A stretch of 64,000 nt of DNA from Gemmatimonadota bacterium (lineage in GTDB: Bacteria > Latescibacterota > UBA2968 > GCA-2709665). The notes below the pieces were generated by a model. That model searched no databases. It was not told the DNA's origin and saw nothing but the letters and a program-made list of their open reading frames with translations. The position numbers and the translations under genes are program-made. The number at the start of each line of letters is the position of its first letter. Positions within the stretch are counted from its first letter, which is position 1. Positions 18,218 through 29,700 of the stretch are shown here, in pieces. Where the stretch lies: positions 231,180 to 295,179 of the forward strand of contig JAPPJY010000016.1 in NCBI GenBank assembly GCA_028874335.1, in the 5' to 3' direction.

Positions 18218-21200
18218 ATGCGACACGCGATTTCAGTCGTCCTGGGCTTTGCGTTATTGGCAGGCACGCATTCAGCCCGCGGGGATACGGTGGACGTGCA
18301 GGTACAGGGAATGGCGGGACCGGTGGACAGCGTCCATCTGAAGTGGGACGGACGGCGGCCGGTTCCGACGGAAATGACTGTGCCCGAGACACCGTCCACC
18401 ACGGGCAACTTCAGGGAGATGCTCAAGGACCTGCGTATCCGGAACCGCAAGTCGCTTCTGGAGCTCAAACGGGACGTCGACGCGATGAACGTTGCGCTGG
18501 AAGCGGGCTCTGTCGGCGCCGACGAGACGCGGTTGCTTCTCGCCGACATTCGTATGCGCCGCATAGACGCGCGGGTGAGCCTGAACCTGATGGGCTTTAT
18601 GAACCGCGTTGCGCAGGATGAGGATCTGTCCGGATTGTGGGGCGACCCCGTGCGCCTGTTCAGCCCGGCGACGGCGACGCCCAACATCCTGATCGTGAAT
18701 CGCACCCGGGGACAACTGGCGGCGGACGTCTGGGACGCCGATACCATTCGCGTGGTGTATGTTCCCGCGTTCTCCGGTTTTGCTAAGGAGGCCATGCCGG
18801 ACGAGAATATGCTGGAGAAAACGGCGAACGTGAATGCGGATGTCTCCGTACATAGCGCCGCGGCGGTAGCCGTGGCGACCGAGGGGCTCGATGAAGCCCG
18901 GGGCGGGGGCATCTCCGGGTCGATCACCGTGGTTTCGGTCTCGGATCCCACCGGGGTGTACGCGCCGCCCGGGGCGCCTGCGGATGACCCGCCCGTGCGC
19001 GGGATGGTGGTCTTTCCGTCCACGATGGTGCCGCGCCCCGAACGGCTGTTGCTGGATCGCGCGGAGCCCGTGGCGATTCGGGACATGGAAGGCGTCCACG
19101 TGGTCCATCTCGTCGACAGCGACATGCTGCTGGAGCGCCTGAAGGACGCGCCGCGGAAGCGGACCGCGGCTTTCGAGCGGACGACGGGCTTTGAAGAGGG
19201 ATACTGGGCGCAACGCGGCGTGCTGCCCGATCCGGCAAAGCGCGAGCGGGGTTCTTCCGGGCCCGGTGTCGCCAGACGCACGGCGCCTCCCGCGGCGCTG
19301 GTAACGGACCCCCGGGGACCGGCGGCATTCAACCAGGGTGTCGGGCTGCTGGTTGCCGGCAAATACGATGAGGCGAAGCAGCGGTTCGAAGATGCGATCT
19401 CCGAAGACGATGGGTACGCGCCTTCCTATGTGGGGCTGGGCAGGGCACATATGGAGCAGGGCGCCGGGGAAGACGCCGAATACTATCTGAAAAAAGCGTT
19501 GAAGCGGTCGCCCGGGTCTCCTTCGGCGTTAAAGGCGCTCAGCGACGTGGCGATGCGGGGCGAGGACTGGGGGGACCAGAAGAAGTGGACGGGACAGATT
19601 CTGGCCCGGGATCCGCAGAACCCGGAAGCGCTCTACAGGCGGGCGATCGCATACCGTGAATCCGGCAAGCACAAGGGGACGGTCGCCCGCTGGCTGGACT
19701 GGCGGCGCTCGGAGCGGCACTTCAGGCAACTTCTGGATACAGCGCCGCGATACAGGGACGCGTTGTATCAGTTTGCGGTGCTCAGACGATATGACAAGGC
19801 GTTTGTCGAGGCGGTTCGCCTGGGTGAAAGTCAGGTGCGGATCAAGCCGGATGAATTCAAACACCGGCACAGGCTGCGGCGTCTGTACCTGTATTTCCTG
19901 GACAATAAGGATCCGAAAGACGCGTTGAAGTGGCTGCGCAGGCATGGTACCGAATACGCGCGTTACTTCGAGGGCGAGGCCCTGCGACTCTCCGGACGGA
20001 CGGCGCGCGCCGACACGGTCCTGCGGTCCTGGCTGGCGTCGGACCCGTCTCTGAGCGAAATACCGGCCTATCTTTCTCTGGCGCGCATCGCGTACGGAAG
20101 CGATGACGTCGAGACCGGAGAATCCCATTACAACAAGGCCGTGGAAAGCATCCGGGACTCCCTGGACGCACAATTGATGTATGAAGACGTGAAGTACATC
20201 GTAACCGTCGAGGAAATGGATGCGTTTTCCAAACTCGAAACGCCGGAGGCCTATCGCGAGTTCTTCCGTAAGGTCTGGGTGAGCCGGGACCCCACCCCCG
20301 CCGTGTCTCCGAACGTGCGTCTGGCGGAGCACTATCGGCGGATCCTGTATGCCGAACGGTATTACATTTACGATGGATTTCGCACCTGGTTCTACGATCC
20401 GGACCAGGGCGATAACATCCCGTACCCGACTACGGTCGAATTGAACGACCGGTTCAACGATCCGGGTCTGATATTTATACGTCACGGCCGCCCGTCGGAT
20501 ACGCAGAAGTTCTCCATGGCCGAAGTCTGGCACTACTGGAAGACGGATGCATTTGATAAGATGCTATTCAATTTCGTCGCAACACCCAGCAGCATGGGTT
20601 CCAACTGGCGTCTTGTGGAGTCCCTGTCCGGTTCGGGGAACTATGGACGACGCCTTCGGTGGGAGAATGAGAAACTCAGGCGGGAAGTACACCGGTCCGT
20701 GGAGGCGGGGCTGCAGACGGACCGGCATACCTGGGAGGACGACGTGGATGATCTCGATTACGAGTCCTACCTGGCGTACTTCAAGGGGGAAGGGGGCAGG
20801 GGCGACGTCGAGCTGTATTACGGAATGCCATTCAAGGCATTGAAGAAGGACTACAGCCAGTTGTCAGATACGACGGCAATCTACGAATACGGCCTGGCGC
20901 TGCACGACCTGCAATGGAACCGGTACGAAAACCTGACCGGGCACGTGCGTAAATCCCACGTCGAACGGTCGCGTTACAAGGACCGGAGCTTCGGCGTACT
21001 CCGGTTTTCCGCCGACCCCGATTCAGGCCACGCGGCGTTTTTCCTCAGACCCTCACGGGAAAATCTCCTGGGTGGCTGGAAGCAGGACCTGCGAATACCG
21101 GAATTCTCGAAGACCGAACTGGATATGAGCAGTGTCGTGCCGGCTCATGTGATCCGGGCCGACGTCGACGGTTCCCATGGGTTCAATCTTCGAGGAATCC

Positions 21201-21553
21201 AGGCCGTACCGAATCCCTCGCTTCGATTCTCACGCAGGGATCCGGTGTACATCTATTTCGAGCTCTACAATCTGACGCCGGATGCGCGCGGTACGACCTC
21301 GTTCGAGGTCTCTTACGGGCTGACCAGATTGAAGAGGCAGGGCATCAGGCGGCTGCTCAGGATTTTCGGCAGCGGTGAAAAACCGGCCACAACCGTCACG
21401 GTGGAGCGACTCGGCGATACACCCGACACACGGGAATCTCTGGCGCTGGACCTGAAAAAAGCCGGCTCAGGAGAGTTTCTGCTTAACGTAAAGGTCCGCG
21501 ACATTCACGCGGGCACCGAGCGCGAGAAGTCGGTGGAACTCGTATTGGAATAG
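18218..21553 (+). CDS. Large TPR protein with divergent GWxTD-type C-terminal region
   Basis: Signal peptide MRHAISVVLGFALLAGTHSARG; TPR-like YAPSYVGLGRAHMEQGAGEDAEYYLKKAL; FNDPGLIFIRHGRPSD and VYIYFELYNLTPDARGTTSFEVSYGLTR match paralogs. Confidence 0.7.
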   Translation: MRHAISVVLGFALLAGTHSARGDTVDVQVQGMAGPVDSVHLKWDGRRPVPTEMTVPETPSTTGNFREMLKDLRIRNRKSLLELKRDVDAMNVALEAGSVGADETRLLLADIRMRRIDARVSLNLMGFMNRVAQDEDLSGLWGDPVRLFSPATATPNILIVNRTRGQLAADVWDADTIRVVYVPAFSGFAKEAMPDENMLEKTANVNADVSVHSAAAVAVATEGLDEARGGGISGSITVVSVSDPTGVYAPPGAPADDPPVRGMVVFPSTMVPRPERLLLDRAEPVAIRDMEGVHVVHLVDSDMLLERLKDAPRKRTAAFERTTGFEEGYWAQRGVLPDPAKRERGSSGPGVARRTAPPAALVTDPRGPAAFNQGVGLLVAGKYDEAKQRFEDAISEDDGYAPSYVGLGRAHMEQGAGEDAEYYLKKALKRSPGSPSALKALSDVAMRGEDWGDQKKWTGQILARDPQNPEALYRRAIAYRESGKHKGTVARWLDWRRSERHFRQLLDTAPRYRDALYQFAVLRRYDKAFVEAVRLGESQVRIKPDEFKHRHRLRRLYLYFLDNKDPKDALKWLRRHGTEYARYFEGEALRLSGRTARADTVLRSWLASDPSLSEIPAYLSLARIAYGSDDVETGESHYNKAVESIRDSLDAQLMYEDVKYIVTVEEMDAFSKLETPEAYREFFRKVWVSRDPTPAVSPNVRLAEHYRRILYAERYYIYDGFRTWFYDPDQGDNIPYPTTVELNDRFNDPGLIFIRHGRPSDTQKFSMAEVWHYWKTDAFDKMLFNFVATPSSMGSNWRLVESLSGSGNYGRRLRWENEKLRREVHRSVEAGLQTDRHTWEDDVDDLDYESYLAYFKGEGGRGDVELYYGMPFKALKKDYSQLSDTTAIYEYGLALHDLQWNRYENLTGHVRKSHVERSRYKDRSFGVLRFSADPDSGHAAFFLRPSRENLLGGWKQDLRIPEFSKTELDMSSVVPAHVIRADVDGSHGFNLRGIQAVPNPSLRFSRRDPVYIYFELYNLTPDARGTTSFEVSYGLTRLKRQGIRRLLRIFGSGEKPATTVTVERLGDTPDTRESLALDLKKAGSGEFLLNVKVRDIHAGTEREKSVELVLE

Positions 21554-21612
21554 GGGCACCTGAAACGGTACCAAATTCGTGAATGATCAGTTTGTCTCCT
21601 GGAGGTTTCAGA

Positions 21613-23940
21613 ATGAGACCAGCAGCGATCATGGAGGTTCTGGTATTTGCCGCGGTGACGTTGTTCAATGCGGAGGCTGCAGCGACGGCGACGTCCGATG
21701 GGGATCGGACGCTGGCGCAGAGTCTATACAGTGAGGGGATGAGTCTTCTCGACGGCGACAGCCTGGACGCGGCCGCGGCGAATTTCCGGGCTGTAATCGA
21801 AATCGACAGCAGACATGCGCCTTCGCACGTCGGTCTGGGCCACGTATACCTGAAGGCGGGCGATTTGAAAGCCGCCGAACGGGCCTTTATGGATGCGCGG
21901 CGGAGACAGCACAAATACGCTCCGGCGTACAACGGGCTTGGGTTGGTGTGGCGAGAAAAACCGAAGGGCCTGTACACGGCGATCGACTATTTCAAACAGG
22001 CGCTGCGGTATGATCGGAATTATCTCGAAGCGAGGTACCATATCGCCGAAGCGAGGTACGCATTGGGGGAACACGATGTACGCCGCGAAGCGGAGAAGCT
22101 GCTCAAGATGGATGCCTCTTTTGCGCCGGCGCACCGGCTGCTCGGCGAATGGTATGAGACATTCAAGGAAGATCATCTGCGCGCGGCCGAGTACTACGAA
22201 CGATACCTCGCGTTACGGCCCGATGATCTGGACGTCACTTTGCGTCTTGCCGGAGCGCTTGGCAACGTCGGCGATCATGCGCGCGTTGTCGACCTGATGC
22301 GCACGCAGATGCGGAGCGATCCCGATGCAATCCAAATCTCGCCCGTCCTTGCGAACGCCTACATGGAACTGGATTCCCTGGACCTGGCGGAGGTCGCCTA
22401 CAAGAGCTTTCTCGATGCGTGTGAACCGGCGGAACGGCTGCTGTATGAGGATATCCGTCTCCTGGCTTCACCGGACGAGTACGAGGCTTTTGCCAATGCA
22501 CCGGATCGAGACGCCTATCTGACCCGGTTCTGGGGAGACCGGGACCCGGATCTTACAACCGCCGCCAACGAGCGGCAATTGGAGCACTACCGGCGCGTGT
22601 GGTTCGCGCGACGTCACTTTTCCAATTCGCGGCAACCCTGGGATACGCGGGGAGAAGTATACGTGAGATTCGGAGATCCGGACCATCGATCGCGGTCGGA
22701 CTGGATGAATTTTCAGCAGAAAGTGGATGTACAGAAAGTGAAGGAAGGCCTTGCGATTCAGCTTCACGGCGCCGCGGCGGTATCGCGCTGGGGCACAATC
22801 CTGGTCGCCTTTCCAGTGCGCAGCGTTCCGGAAGACTATGGTGGCTTCAAAGCCCCGACACATAGTCCGGTGCTGGCAAATGGTATGGACGCCTCAATGG
22901 TCCCGTGGGAAAGCTGGGTCTACGTGAATAACGGCGTGGGGGGCGGCATGGAAGTGACGTTTACGGATGAAATGTTGAACGGAGCTTTCGATTACGCGCC
23001 GCCGCCGATCGACGTGGATATCGACATCCAAAAGCTTGCCGCGTACAACCGGTTGAGCCCCCGAAATGTGTGTATGCGAAGCGCGGCGCGATACCCCAAC
23101 TACTTCCAGCCGCCTGTGAACGAAGATCCGCTGGAATTCTACTACGATCTGGCCGATTTTCGAGGGCAGGCTGAAGCGGCATCCGCACTGGAAGTATATG
23201 CTGGTATTCCACACCACGCAGCGCAGTACCTGGAGTCAGAAGACGCAACGACGCTGGACGTCGAAAGGACAGTGGCTTTACTGAATAAAGAAACGGGTGA
23301 GGTCTACCGCGAGAAGGGTGACGTTCATTTCCGGCGGCAGGGGGACGTGAGTCAAACACAGGGAGCGTTCGTTCCTGACGTGGTTCGGCTTGATGTTCCT
23401 CCGGGCCATTACAGGATGGAGGTAAAGGCCAGGGATAAACGCACCGGCAGGCGCGGGCGGTACCGGCAGATCATCCACGTGGAGGCCTATCCTGAGTCCG
23501 GTCTTCGGATAAGCGATCTGGAATTGGCATGGCGGATCACTGAGGACAACGCGGACGGCAAGTTCAGCAAAGGGGAATTACACGTCGTCCCAATGCCGAC
23601 ACGTACCTACGGCAGGGGATACAGCGTCTACGTGTACTACGAAATATATAATCTGGCCAGGGATACGTTCGGGAGGACGAGATACAGGGTCTCCTACACC
23701 GTGGGCCGAAAGGGAGAATCCGAGTTTGGCAATATCGTACGGCTCGTGAGGCTGCGGGGAAACCGGCAGGTGGAGGTCGAGGTGGCATCCGAGCAGGTCG
23801 GTACTGACTCCACTGAGGTGGAATACGTCGCGTTGCAACTGGGACAGCAAAGCGAGGGACGGCAGGTGCTGCAGGTGGCGGTCACGGATTTGAACAGCGG
23901 TGAGACGGTGACCAAGAATGCGGGGTTCGTGGTGAAGTGA
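21613..23940 (+). CDS. TPR / GWxTD-type secreted protein
   Basis: Signal peptide; TPRs (HAPSHVGLGHVYLKAGDLKAAERAF); RDPDLTTAANERQLEHYRRVWFARRHF...WDTRGEVYVRFGDPDHRSR; VYVYYEIYNLARDTFGRTRYRVSYTV; GGAGG upstream of the chosen start. Confidence 0.78.
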   Translation: MRPAAIMEVLVFAAVTLFNAEAAATATSDGDRTLAQSLYSEGMSLLDGDSLDAAAANFRAVIEIDSRHAPSHVGLGHVYLKAGDLKAAERAFMDARRRQHKYAPAYNGLGLVWREKPKGLYTAIDYFKQALRYDRNYLEARYHIAEARYALGEHDVRREAEKLLKMDASFAPAHRLLGEWYETFKEDHLRAAEYYERYLALRPDDLDVTLRLAGALGNVGDHARVVDLMRTQMRSDPDAIQISPVLANAYMELDSLDLAEVAYKSFLDACEPAERLLYEDIRLLASPDEYEAFANAPDRDAYLTRFWGDRDPDLTTAANERQLEHYRRVWFARRHFSNSRQPWDTRGEVYVRFGDPDHRSRSDWMNFQQKVDVQKVKEGLAIQLHGAAAVSRWGTILVAFPVRSVPEDYGGFKAPTHSPVLANGMDASMVPWESWVYVNNGVGGGMEVTFTDEMLNGAFDYAPPPIDVDIDIQKLAAYNRLSPRNVCMRSAARYPNYFQPPVNEDPLEFYYDLADFRGQAEAASALEVYAGIPHHAAQYLESEDATTLDVERTVALLNKETGEVYREKGDVHFRRQGDVSQTQGAFVPDVVRLDVPPGHYRMEVKARDKRTGRRGRYRQIIHVEAYPESGLRISDLELAWRITEDNADGKFSKGELHVVPMPTRTYGRGYSVYVYYEIYNLARDTFGRTRYRVSYTVGRKGESEFGNIVRLVRLRGNRQVEVEVASEQVGTDSTEVEYVALQLGQQSEGRQVLQVAVTDLNSGETVTKNAGFVVK

Positions 23941-23991
23941 TGGAGACCGCGAGCGGAAGGCCACGCGCCTGGTGACGTTGCATGTTACTGA

Positions 23992-26469
23992 ATGGTCGTG
24001 CAGATGGGCGTTTTGAATTCTGCTACATATTGTCGGCCGGTCCGGCTGATGTCAAGTCTGGTCGCCATGGCAATGGTGCTTCTGGCGACAGGCGACGTAC
24101 GTGCCGATACAAGCGATGCGCGACGGGATTCGCTGTATCGCGACGCATTGGCGCAGGTCGGCAAAGTGCGCCCTGAAGCAAGTATTGAGGCGTTTGAGCA
24201 GGTCTTGAAGCGTGATTGGAAGTTCGCGCCCGCGCACTATGAGATCGCGAAGCTGTACATGGAAATGAATACGCCGCTCACGCGCCAGAGCGCCCGCAAA
24301 GCGCTGGATGAGGCGATGCGGCTCGTCCCGGAGAATAATGACTATCATTTGACATTGGGCGAACTTCTCAGTAGGCAGGGGTTCACTTACAACGCAGACC
24401 GGGAGTATCAAACTCTGGCAGCGGCTGACTCCGGAAGCGCGGAAGCGGCGTATTTGGCCGGGTATTTCGCCGTACAGGAGTATCTCGCGTTGATCGATAA
24501 GGTCGAGTTCGTCCGCTTCGACAGATACAGTATGGGCACCGGAAACTACGACGGAATCGGCAATATGCAATATGAGAGTATCGGTAAGGCATTCTACTGG
24601 AAGACCTTCGCCATGCAGTCCCTGAAGCGCGCGAGAAGATTTCTTAATCAGAGCGTTGAAGCGGATCCGGAATTCCGAGGTGCATACAATCTGCTGGGGC
24701 TCCTGTATGTAGAAACCGGAGAGCCCGAAGCGCTCGTTCTGTTATTCAAACGTTTTCTGCAACACAAGCCTGAGGACAAAGATGCATACATGTTCTGTGG
24801 TCTGGGTTACCAGATGCTGGGGGAAATGGACGTAGCACATATCTATTACCGGCGGGCACTCGAGCGAATGTCCGGCGACGAGCGGTCGATGATGGAGTCG
24901 GTAGACGTACTTGCATCAAAGGACGAGCGAACGCGAATGGCGCAGGCGATCACATACGGTGACACTGGCGGAGCGTATTGGACGAGCGACCGCCTCGACC
25001 GCTTCTGGCGCAGACAGGACCCGCTCTTCCTGACGGCGTTCAACGAGCGAAAGATGGAACACTACGGGCGGGTCGCATACGCCAATCTCAGGTTCACCCG
25101 GCATTTTAAGGAAATCGACGGTTGGCAGACCGATCCCGGAAAGGCGTTTATCAAATTCGGACGATATTCGGGACGAGATGTCTTTACCAGCCGGAAGGTC
25201 TGGTATTACGGGGAGTTTCGAATCTGGTACGAGAACGGCGACGGATTGGACGCATGGCGCTTTGCAAGGGGATCGAACTCAGGCAGGAGTGCGAGACAGT
25301 CGACGGCGAACTACAGAGTCCCGGTAAGACGAGGCTGGGTCTACATAACGAGAATGCGAGATGATCTGGGCGACTTTTATTCAGGTGAGAGTCGACGGGA
25401 ACGTCTGAGGGGAACGCGGCCACACGCACGACATGTATTTCGAGATACGCCCCAGCGGTATATCGACCCGTATCGCGACCGGAAATATCAGATGCCGTTC
25501 CAGGTCGCGGCGTTTCAGGAGCGCGACAGTATTCGCGTGGAATTCGCATACGCGATTCCGAAGGCGAGGGTCCGGTTATCCGATCCGAACGGGTTTGTGG
25601 ATCTCGAGGACGGCGTGTTTCTGTTCGATGAGCGGTGGGAGGAGGTTTACAGGAGGAAGATGGACGTGACCACGCGATGGCCGGACTTCGACCGCGTAAC
25701 TGAAACAGTCCGCGACAGTCTGAGGCGCAACCACATCGTATCCTTCCGTTCGCTGCGGGTCGCTCCGCGGCAGCACCGGCTCGTGGTGGAGGTCCGGGAC
25801 CGCGGAACAGGTTCGATCGGGACGTTTCGCGAATTTCGTGAGTTTGACGCGGACGATTCGTCACTGGCGATGAGCGATCTGCTGCTGGCGTCCGGGATTG
25901 AGCCGAAAACTGCGTTTCCCGAGGGCCGCGAGGACCTACGGGTCACGCCCAATCCCATACACACCTACGGCCGATCGGAGCCGGTCTACATCTATCTCGA
26001 GATCTACAATCTCAAAAGAGACAGGTTCGGCGGTACCAAATACCGGATTTCCTACCGGCTGACCCGACCGGACCGCGAGGAAATCCGGCCGGAACGGTTC
26101 GCCGCCCTGGATGCGCCGGGCGCGGGCGCCGCGGTGGAAATCCAGACCATCGTGGAGGAAGCGATCATCGAGAGCGAGGAAGACCTCTGGCGGGATGAAC
26201 CTGAAGAGACCGTGAGCTATCGCGTCAAATACATCCTGCCGGAACGAAACAGGATCTCCGAGGAGATCAGGGATACTCCCCGCAAGCAAGATGGCGCCGA
26301 GACGACGGTCACGGCGCAATACCGGGGAAATCAGGAGGACGACTTCACCTTCCTTCAGATCGACGCGGCCAATGCCCCCGCCGGTTTCCACAAGCTCATC
26401 GTCACCCTGAAGGACCTGTATACCGGCCGGACCGCGAAACGGGACGTGGTGTTCCGGGTGGTAGAGTAA
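23992..26469 (+). CDS. TPR / GWxTD-type secreted protein
   Basis: RRQDPLFLTAFNERKMEHYGRVAYANLRF...DGWQTDPGKAFIKFGRYSGRDVF; VYIYLEIYNLKRDRFGGTKYRISYRLTR; start may be at 24049. Confidence 0.8.
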   Translation: MVVQMGVLNSATYCRPVRLMSSLVAMAMVLLATGDVRADTSDARRDSLYRDALAQVGKVRPEASIEAFEQVLKRDWKFAPAHYEIAKLYMEMNTPLTRQSARKALDEAMRLVPENNDYHLTLGELLSRQGFTYNADREYQTLAAADSGSAEAAYLAGYFAVQEYLALIDKVEFVRFDRYSMGTGNYDGIGNMQYESIGKAFYWKTFAMQSLKRARRFLNQSVEADPEFRGAYNLLGLLYVETGEPEALVLLFKRFLQHKPEDKDAYMFCGLGYQMLGEMDVAHIYYRRALERMSGDERSMMESVDVLASKDERTRMAQAITYGDTGGAYWTSDRLDRFWRRQDPLFLTAFNERKMEHYGRVAYANLRFTRHFKEIDGWQTDPGKAFIKFGRYSGRDVFTSRKVWYYGEFRIWYENGDGLDAWRFARGSNSGRSARQSTANYRVPVRRGWVYITRMRDDLGDFYSGESRRERLRGTRPHARHVFRDTPQRYIDPYRDRKYQMPFQVAAFQERDSIRVEFAYAIPKARVRLSDPNGFVDLEDGVFLFDERWEEVYRRKMDVTTRWPDFDRVTETVRDSLRRNHIVSFRSLRVAPRQHRLVVEVRDRGTGSIGTFREFREFDADDSSLAMSDLLLASGIEPKTAFPEGREDLRVTPNPIHTYGRSEPVYIYLEIYNLKRDRFGGTKYRISYRLTRPDREEIRPERFAALDAPGAGAAVEIQTIVEEAIIESEEDLWRDEPEETVSYRVKYILPERNRISEEIRDTPRKQDGAETTVTAQYRGNQEDDFTFLQIDAANAPAGFHKLIVTLKDLYTGRTAKRDVVFRVVE

Positions 26470-26514
26470 ATGAACGACTCTGCGGCCGGAATGGATAGTG
26501 CGCTGGCGTTCCCG

Positions 26515-26662
26515 GGAGCGAGGGCATCCTGCCCTCGACGTCGGATAACTCGTCGCACACGGTGTTTTCCGTGAGAAGGTGTCAGATTTAATGGACGCGT
26601 TAATCTCTCGACGCGAATAGGGGCAGGTGACGCGAAGTTCGAGGGCAGGATGCCCTCGCTCC
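26515..26662. repeat. 148-bp element bounded by 24-bp perfect inverted repeats
   Basis: GGAGCGAGGGCATCCTGCCCTCGA (26515-26538) and exact reverse complement TCGAGGGCAGGATGCCCTCGCTCC (26639-26662). Confidence 0.8.
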
Positions 26663-26749
26663 GTTTGCGCGTGGATCATGTCGCAACAGCTGTTGGAAAA
26701 GACGACTTTGGACATGTGTGATATTCAATAATTTTCAAATCTGTTTTGG

Positions 26750-29700
26750 ATGGAGGGGCCTTTGCTGCATAAAACCAGAAATCTCGTCGAGGATTGGCGG
26801 GAAGGCGACGCCCGGAAGCTCGCCACGCTCGAAATGGAAGCGGAGGCGGGCTGGCCGGGCGGCGGCGGATGGCAGACCACGGCCGAGGAGCAAGAGCGAA
26901 AAATCCGGGAGAGCAACCTGCTGGGGGCGATCGTCACGGAGAATGAAGAGCGCATCATCAGCCTGTGCACGATAAGAGCAACGCCGGGACAGAAGGCGCA
27001 GGCATTCATTCCGCACCTCAACTGCCACCCGGATTACCACGGGAAAAAGCACGGGAAATCGGCGCTGTGGGGCGCCATGGAACGCGCGTACGAGACGGGC
27101 TATCAGCGGGTCGACCTGTACACGTGGCCGGGAAACCTTCAGGCCGTTCCCCTGTACAAGAAGATGGGCTTCATGTGGCGGCCGGACTCCTCGGTGCACA
27201 TGGAGAATTTCACGCCCGCCGCCCGCCGGCACCCGCTCGCCGCCGCGTTCTTTGCCAGGCACGATTGGTACGAAACCCAGGTGCGCGAACTCAAGCCCGA
27301 AGAGGACGTGATGACGCGGGGCAGGGTGAAGGTTTACGAATACCTTTGGCGCGCCCCGGACGGCGGTCTGCTCAGGCTGGTGTTCGACCGCCAAAGCTGG
27401 GGAATCATCGAGATCGAGAACAACGACCTGACGGTATCGTGCAGCCTGCCCGACGAGAAGCTGGTTGCGGGGGTCCCTCACGCTGTCCGCTGGCGTATCG
27501 TCAACAAGAAGCCGCAACCGGCGCGCGTCTATCTCGCCGCCTCGGGCGATCCCGGGATCAAGGTCGAAAAACGCAAGACGATGGACGTCGAGGACGCCAC
27601 CGAAATCGAGGGCACGTTCGTCATCGATCCCAACATCCAGGAGAAGTCGCGCGAACCCAAAGCGGCGGTTCTGCGGACCGACCTGGTGATCGACGGGGTG
27701 GGGATCGAACTCGCGGCGGGGATCGATGTCCGCCAGGCCGTGGACGTTTCGGTCGATGCACCCCGCTCCGTGCTGACGCCGGGCAAGCCGCAGGAAGCCA
27801 CACTGACCCTGCGTTCCAACCTGGACGAGGCGTGTACGGCGAAACTCCGGGGCATGCCAGTGGCCGGCGTGGATGTCAACGCCGGCGAGCGGGAGGTGGC
27901 GCTCGATCCGAAGGGCGGGGCCGAGCTGACAGTGCCGGTAACGGCCCCGCGAGCAGGGCTTGTTGCGATTGACGTCGAGACCACCGCGACGGCGGAGGGC
28001 AGGGCAGTTCCCGTCAAGATCAAACGTCTCGACCTGCTGGCCGTTGAACCGGGTGGCGTGGCGGGATGCGTCGGAGAGCGGAACGCCCTGCTTTGCGGCG
28101 GCGGACTGATGGTCAACGCCGATTTGCGCAGCGGCGAGATATACATCTTTCATTCGCTGCGGGCGCTGAGGTCCCGCCGGCTGAAGCTGCAGACCCCGAG
28201 CCTCGGCCCGCCCTTTGCCGGTGGCGATCTGTTTCAGGAGAAGGCCGAGGCGCGGGTCGAGCGGGATGGCGTCGGGGTCGTGCTCCGCCTGCGCAGCCCT
28301 TCAGTGACTCGACCGGGCGTGTGGCTGGAAAGAAGCGTCCTGGTTGGACAGGGCCCGCTGGTCAGGGTGCTGGATACCGTCGTCAATGGAACTTCGCTGC
28401 CGCTGGACCTTTCGGTATCGCAAAGCTGGTGGATGCAAATGGGCCGCACCGCGTCCCTGGTCGTGCCGGGGAAACACGGCGTGTCCCGGCAGGCGTTCGG
28501 ATCGGGAGGACGGGACCTGGACGACCTCCGGCTTTCGGAAGAAGCGTCAGACTGGCCCGAGGGATGGTTCTGCGTGGAGAAAGAGAATGGCTGTGTCACC
28601 GGCATTCTGTGGGACCGGGCCGAACGGGTGAGCCCCGGCCCGTGGGGCAGTCTTCGAACGCGAGCCGTCCGCGTGGAGTCTGGAGCGTCGAGGGCGCTGG
28701 ATCCTGTCAACGCCTTTGTCGGCGACGGGAACTGGCAGACGGTCCGTTCCTGGTGGCGGACCCTGTTCGACAGCGTTCCGGAGGTCGAGACGGCCGCGGC
28801 GTCCACGCGAAGGCCGATCGAATGCCGTATCGATCCGCGGCCGCTGATCGTGGCGGGAGAACCCGTGGAAGCGACGCTGCGCCTCAATCACGTGGGAAGA
28901 CACAAGCTCGACGGCAAACTCATACTGGAGGCATCCGACGGTCTGCGCCCAGACGTTAAGGCAGTCGATGTTTCGGCGCTCTGTGAAGCCGAGCCGGTTG
29001 TCCGGAAGGTGGCCTTTCGCTCCACGGCGCGGGTCCGGCCGGGCGTCGAGGATATCCGTGTTCGATTCGAGACCGAGGAGGCGGTCTACCGGTTTTCGGA
29101 GAAGGCGCTGGTACTGCCCGCCAACGCGCGACCGGTTTCGGTATCGCGACAGGAAAAGGGCCGCGTCATTGCGGTCGACAACGGGATATTGACCGTGAAA
29201 GTCGCGCCTCCTTTCATGGGAACCGTGATTTCTCTCAGGCGCGACGGCAGGGAGTATCTCAACTGTCCGTACCCCGACGCTGAACCCCGTGCCTGGATGA
29301 ATCCGTGGTACGGCGGTGTTTCGCCCGAGTATGACCGGCTCGAGGATACGCTCTACAAGGAACGGTTCCGGTACCGGGTGATCGAACGGAAGGGTCGCCA
29401 GGGCCTGGTCTGGCGCGGGGTGCGCGTCCACTGCCGTATCGCGCAGGAGCACGCCCGCGGTCAGTCGATCGCATGGGAATACCTGCTCGCGCCCGGCGCG
29501 GACGTTCTGGCCATTCGCGTGATCTGCCGCGACGAACTCGGAATCGGCGCCGACGGGGACCTGGGCTTTGGCGTGTGGCCCGCATTCGCCGCAACGCCCG
29601 GGACGGCCAGGTTTTACAACGCAACCGAGGAATGCGTTTCGACGCTTGCGGCGCCCCACTGGACCAGCGGCGGAAACTGGCACTGGGGAGGGATCGTCGG

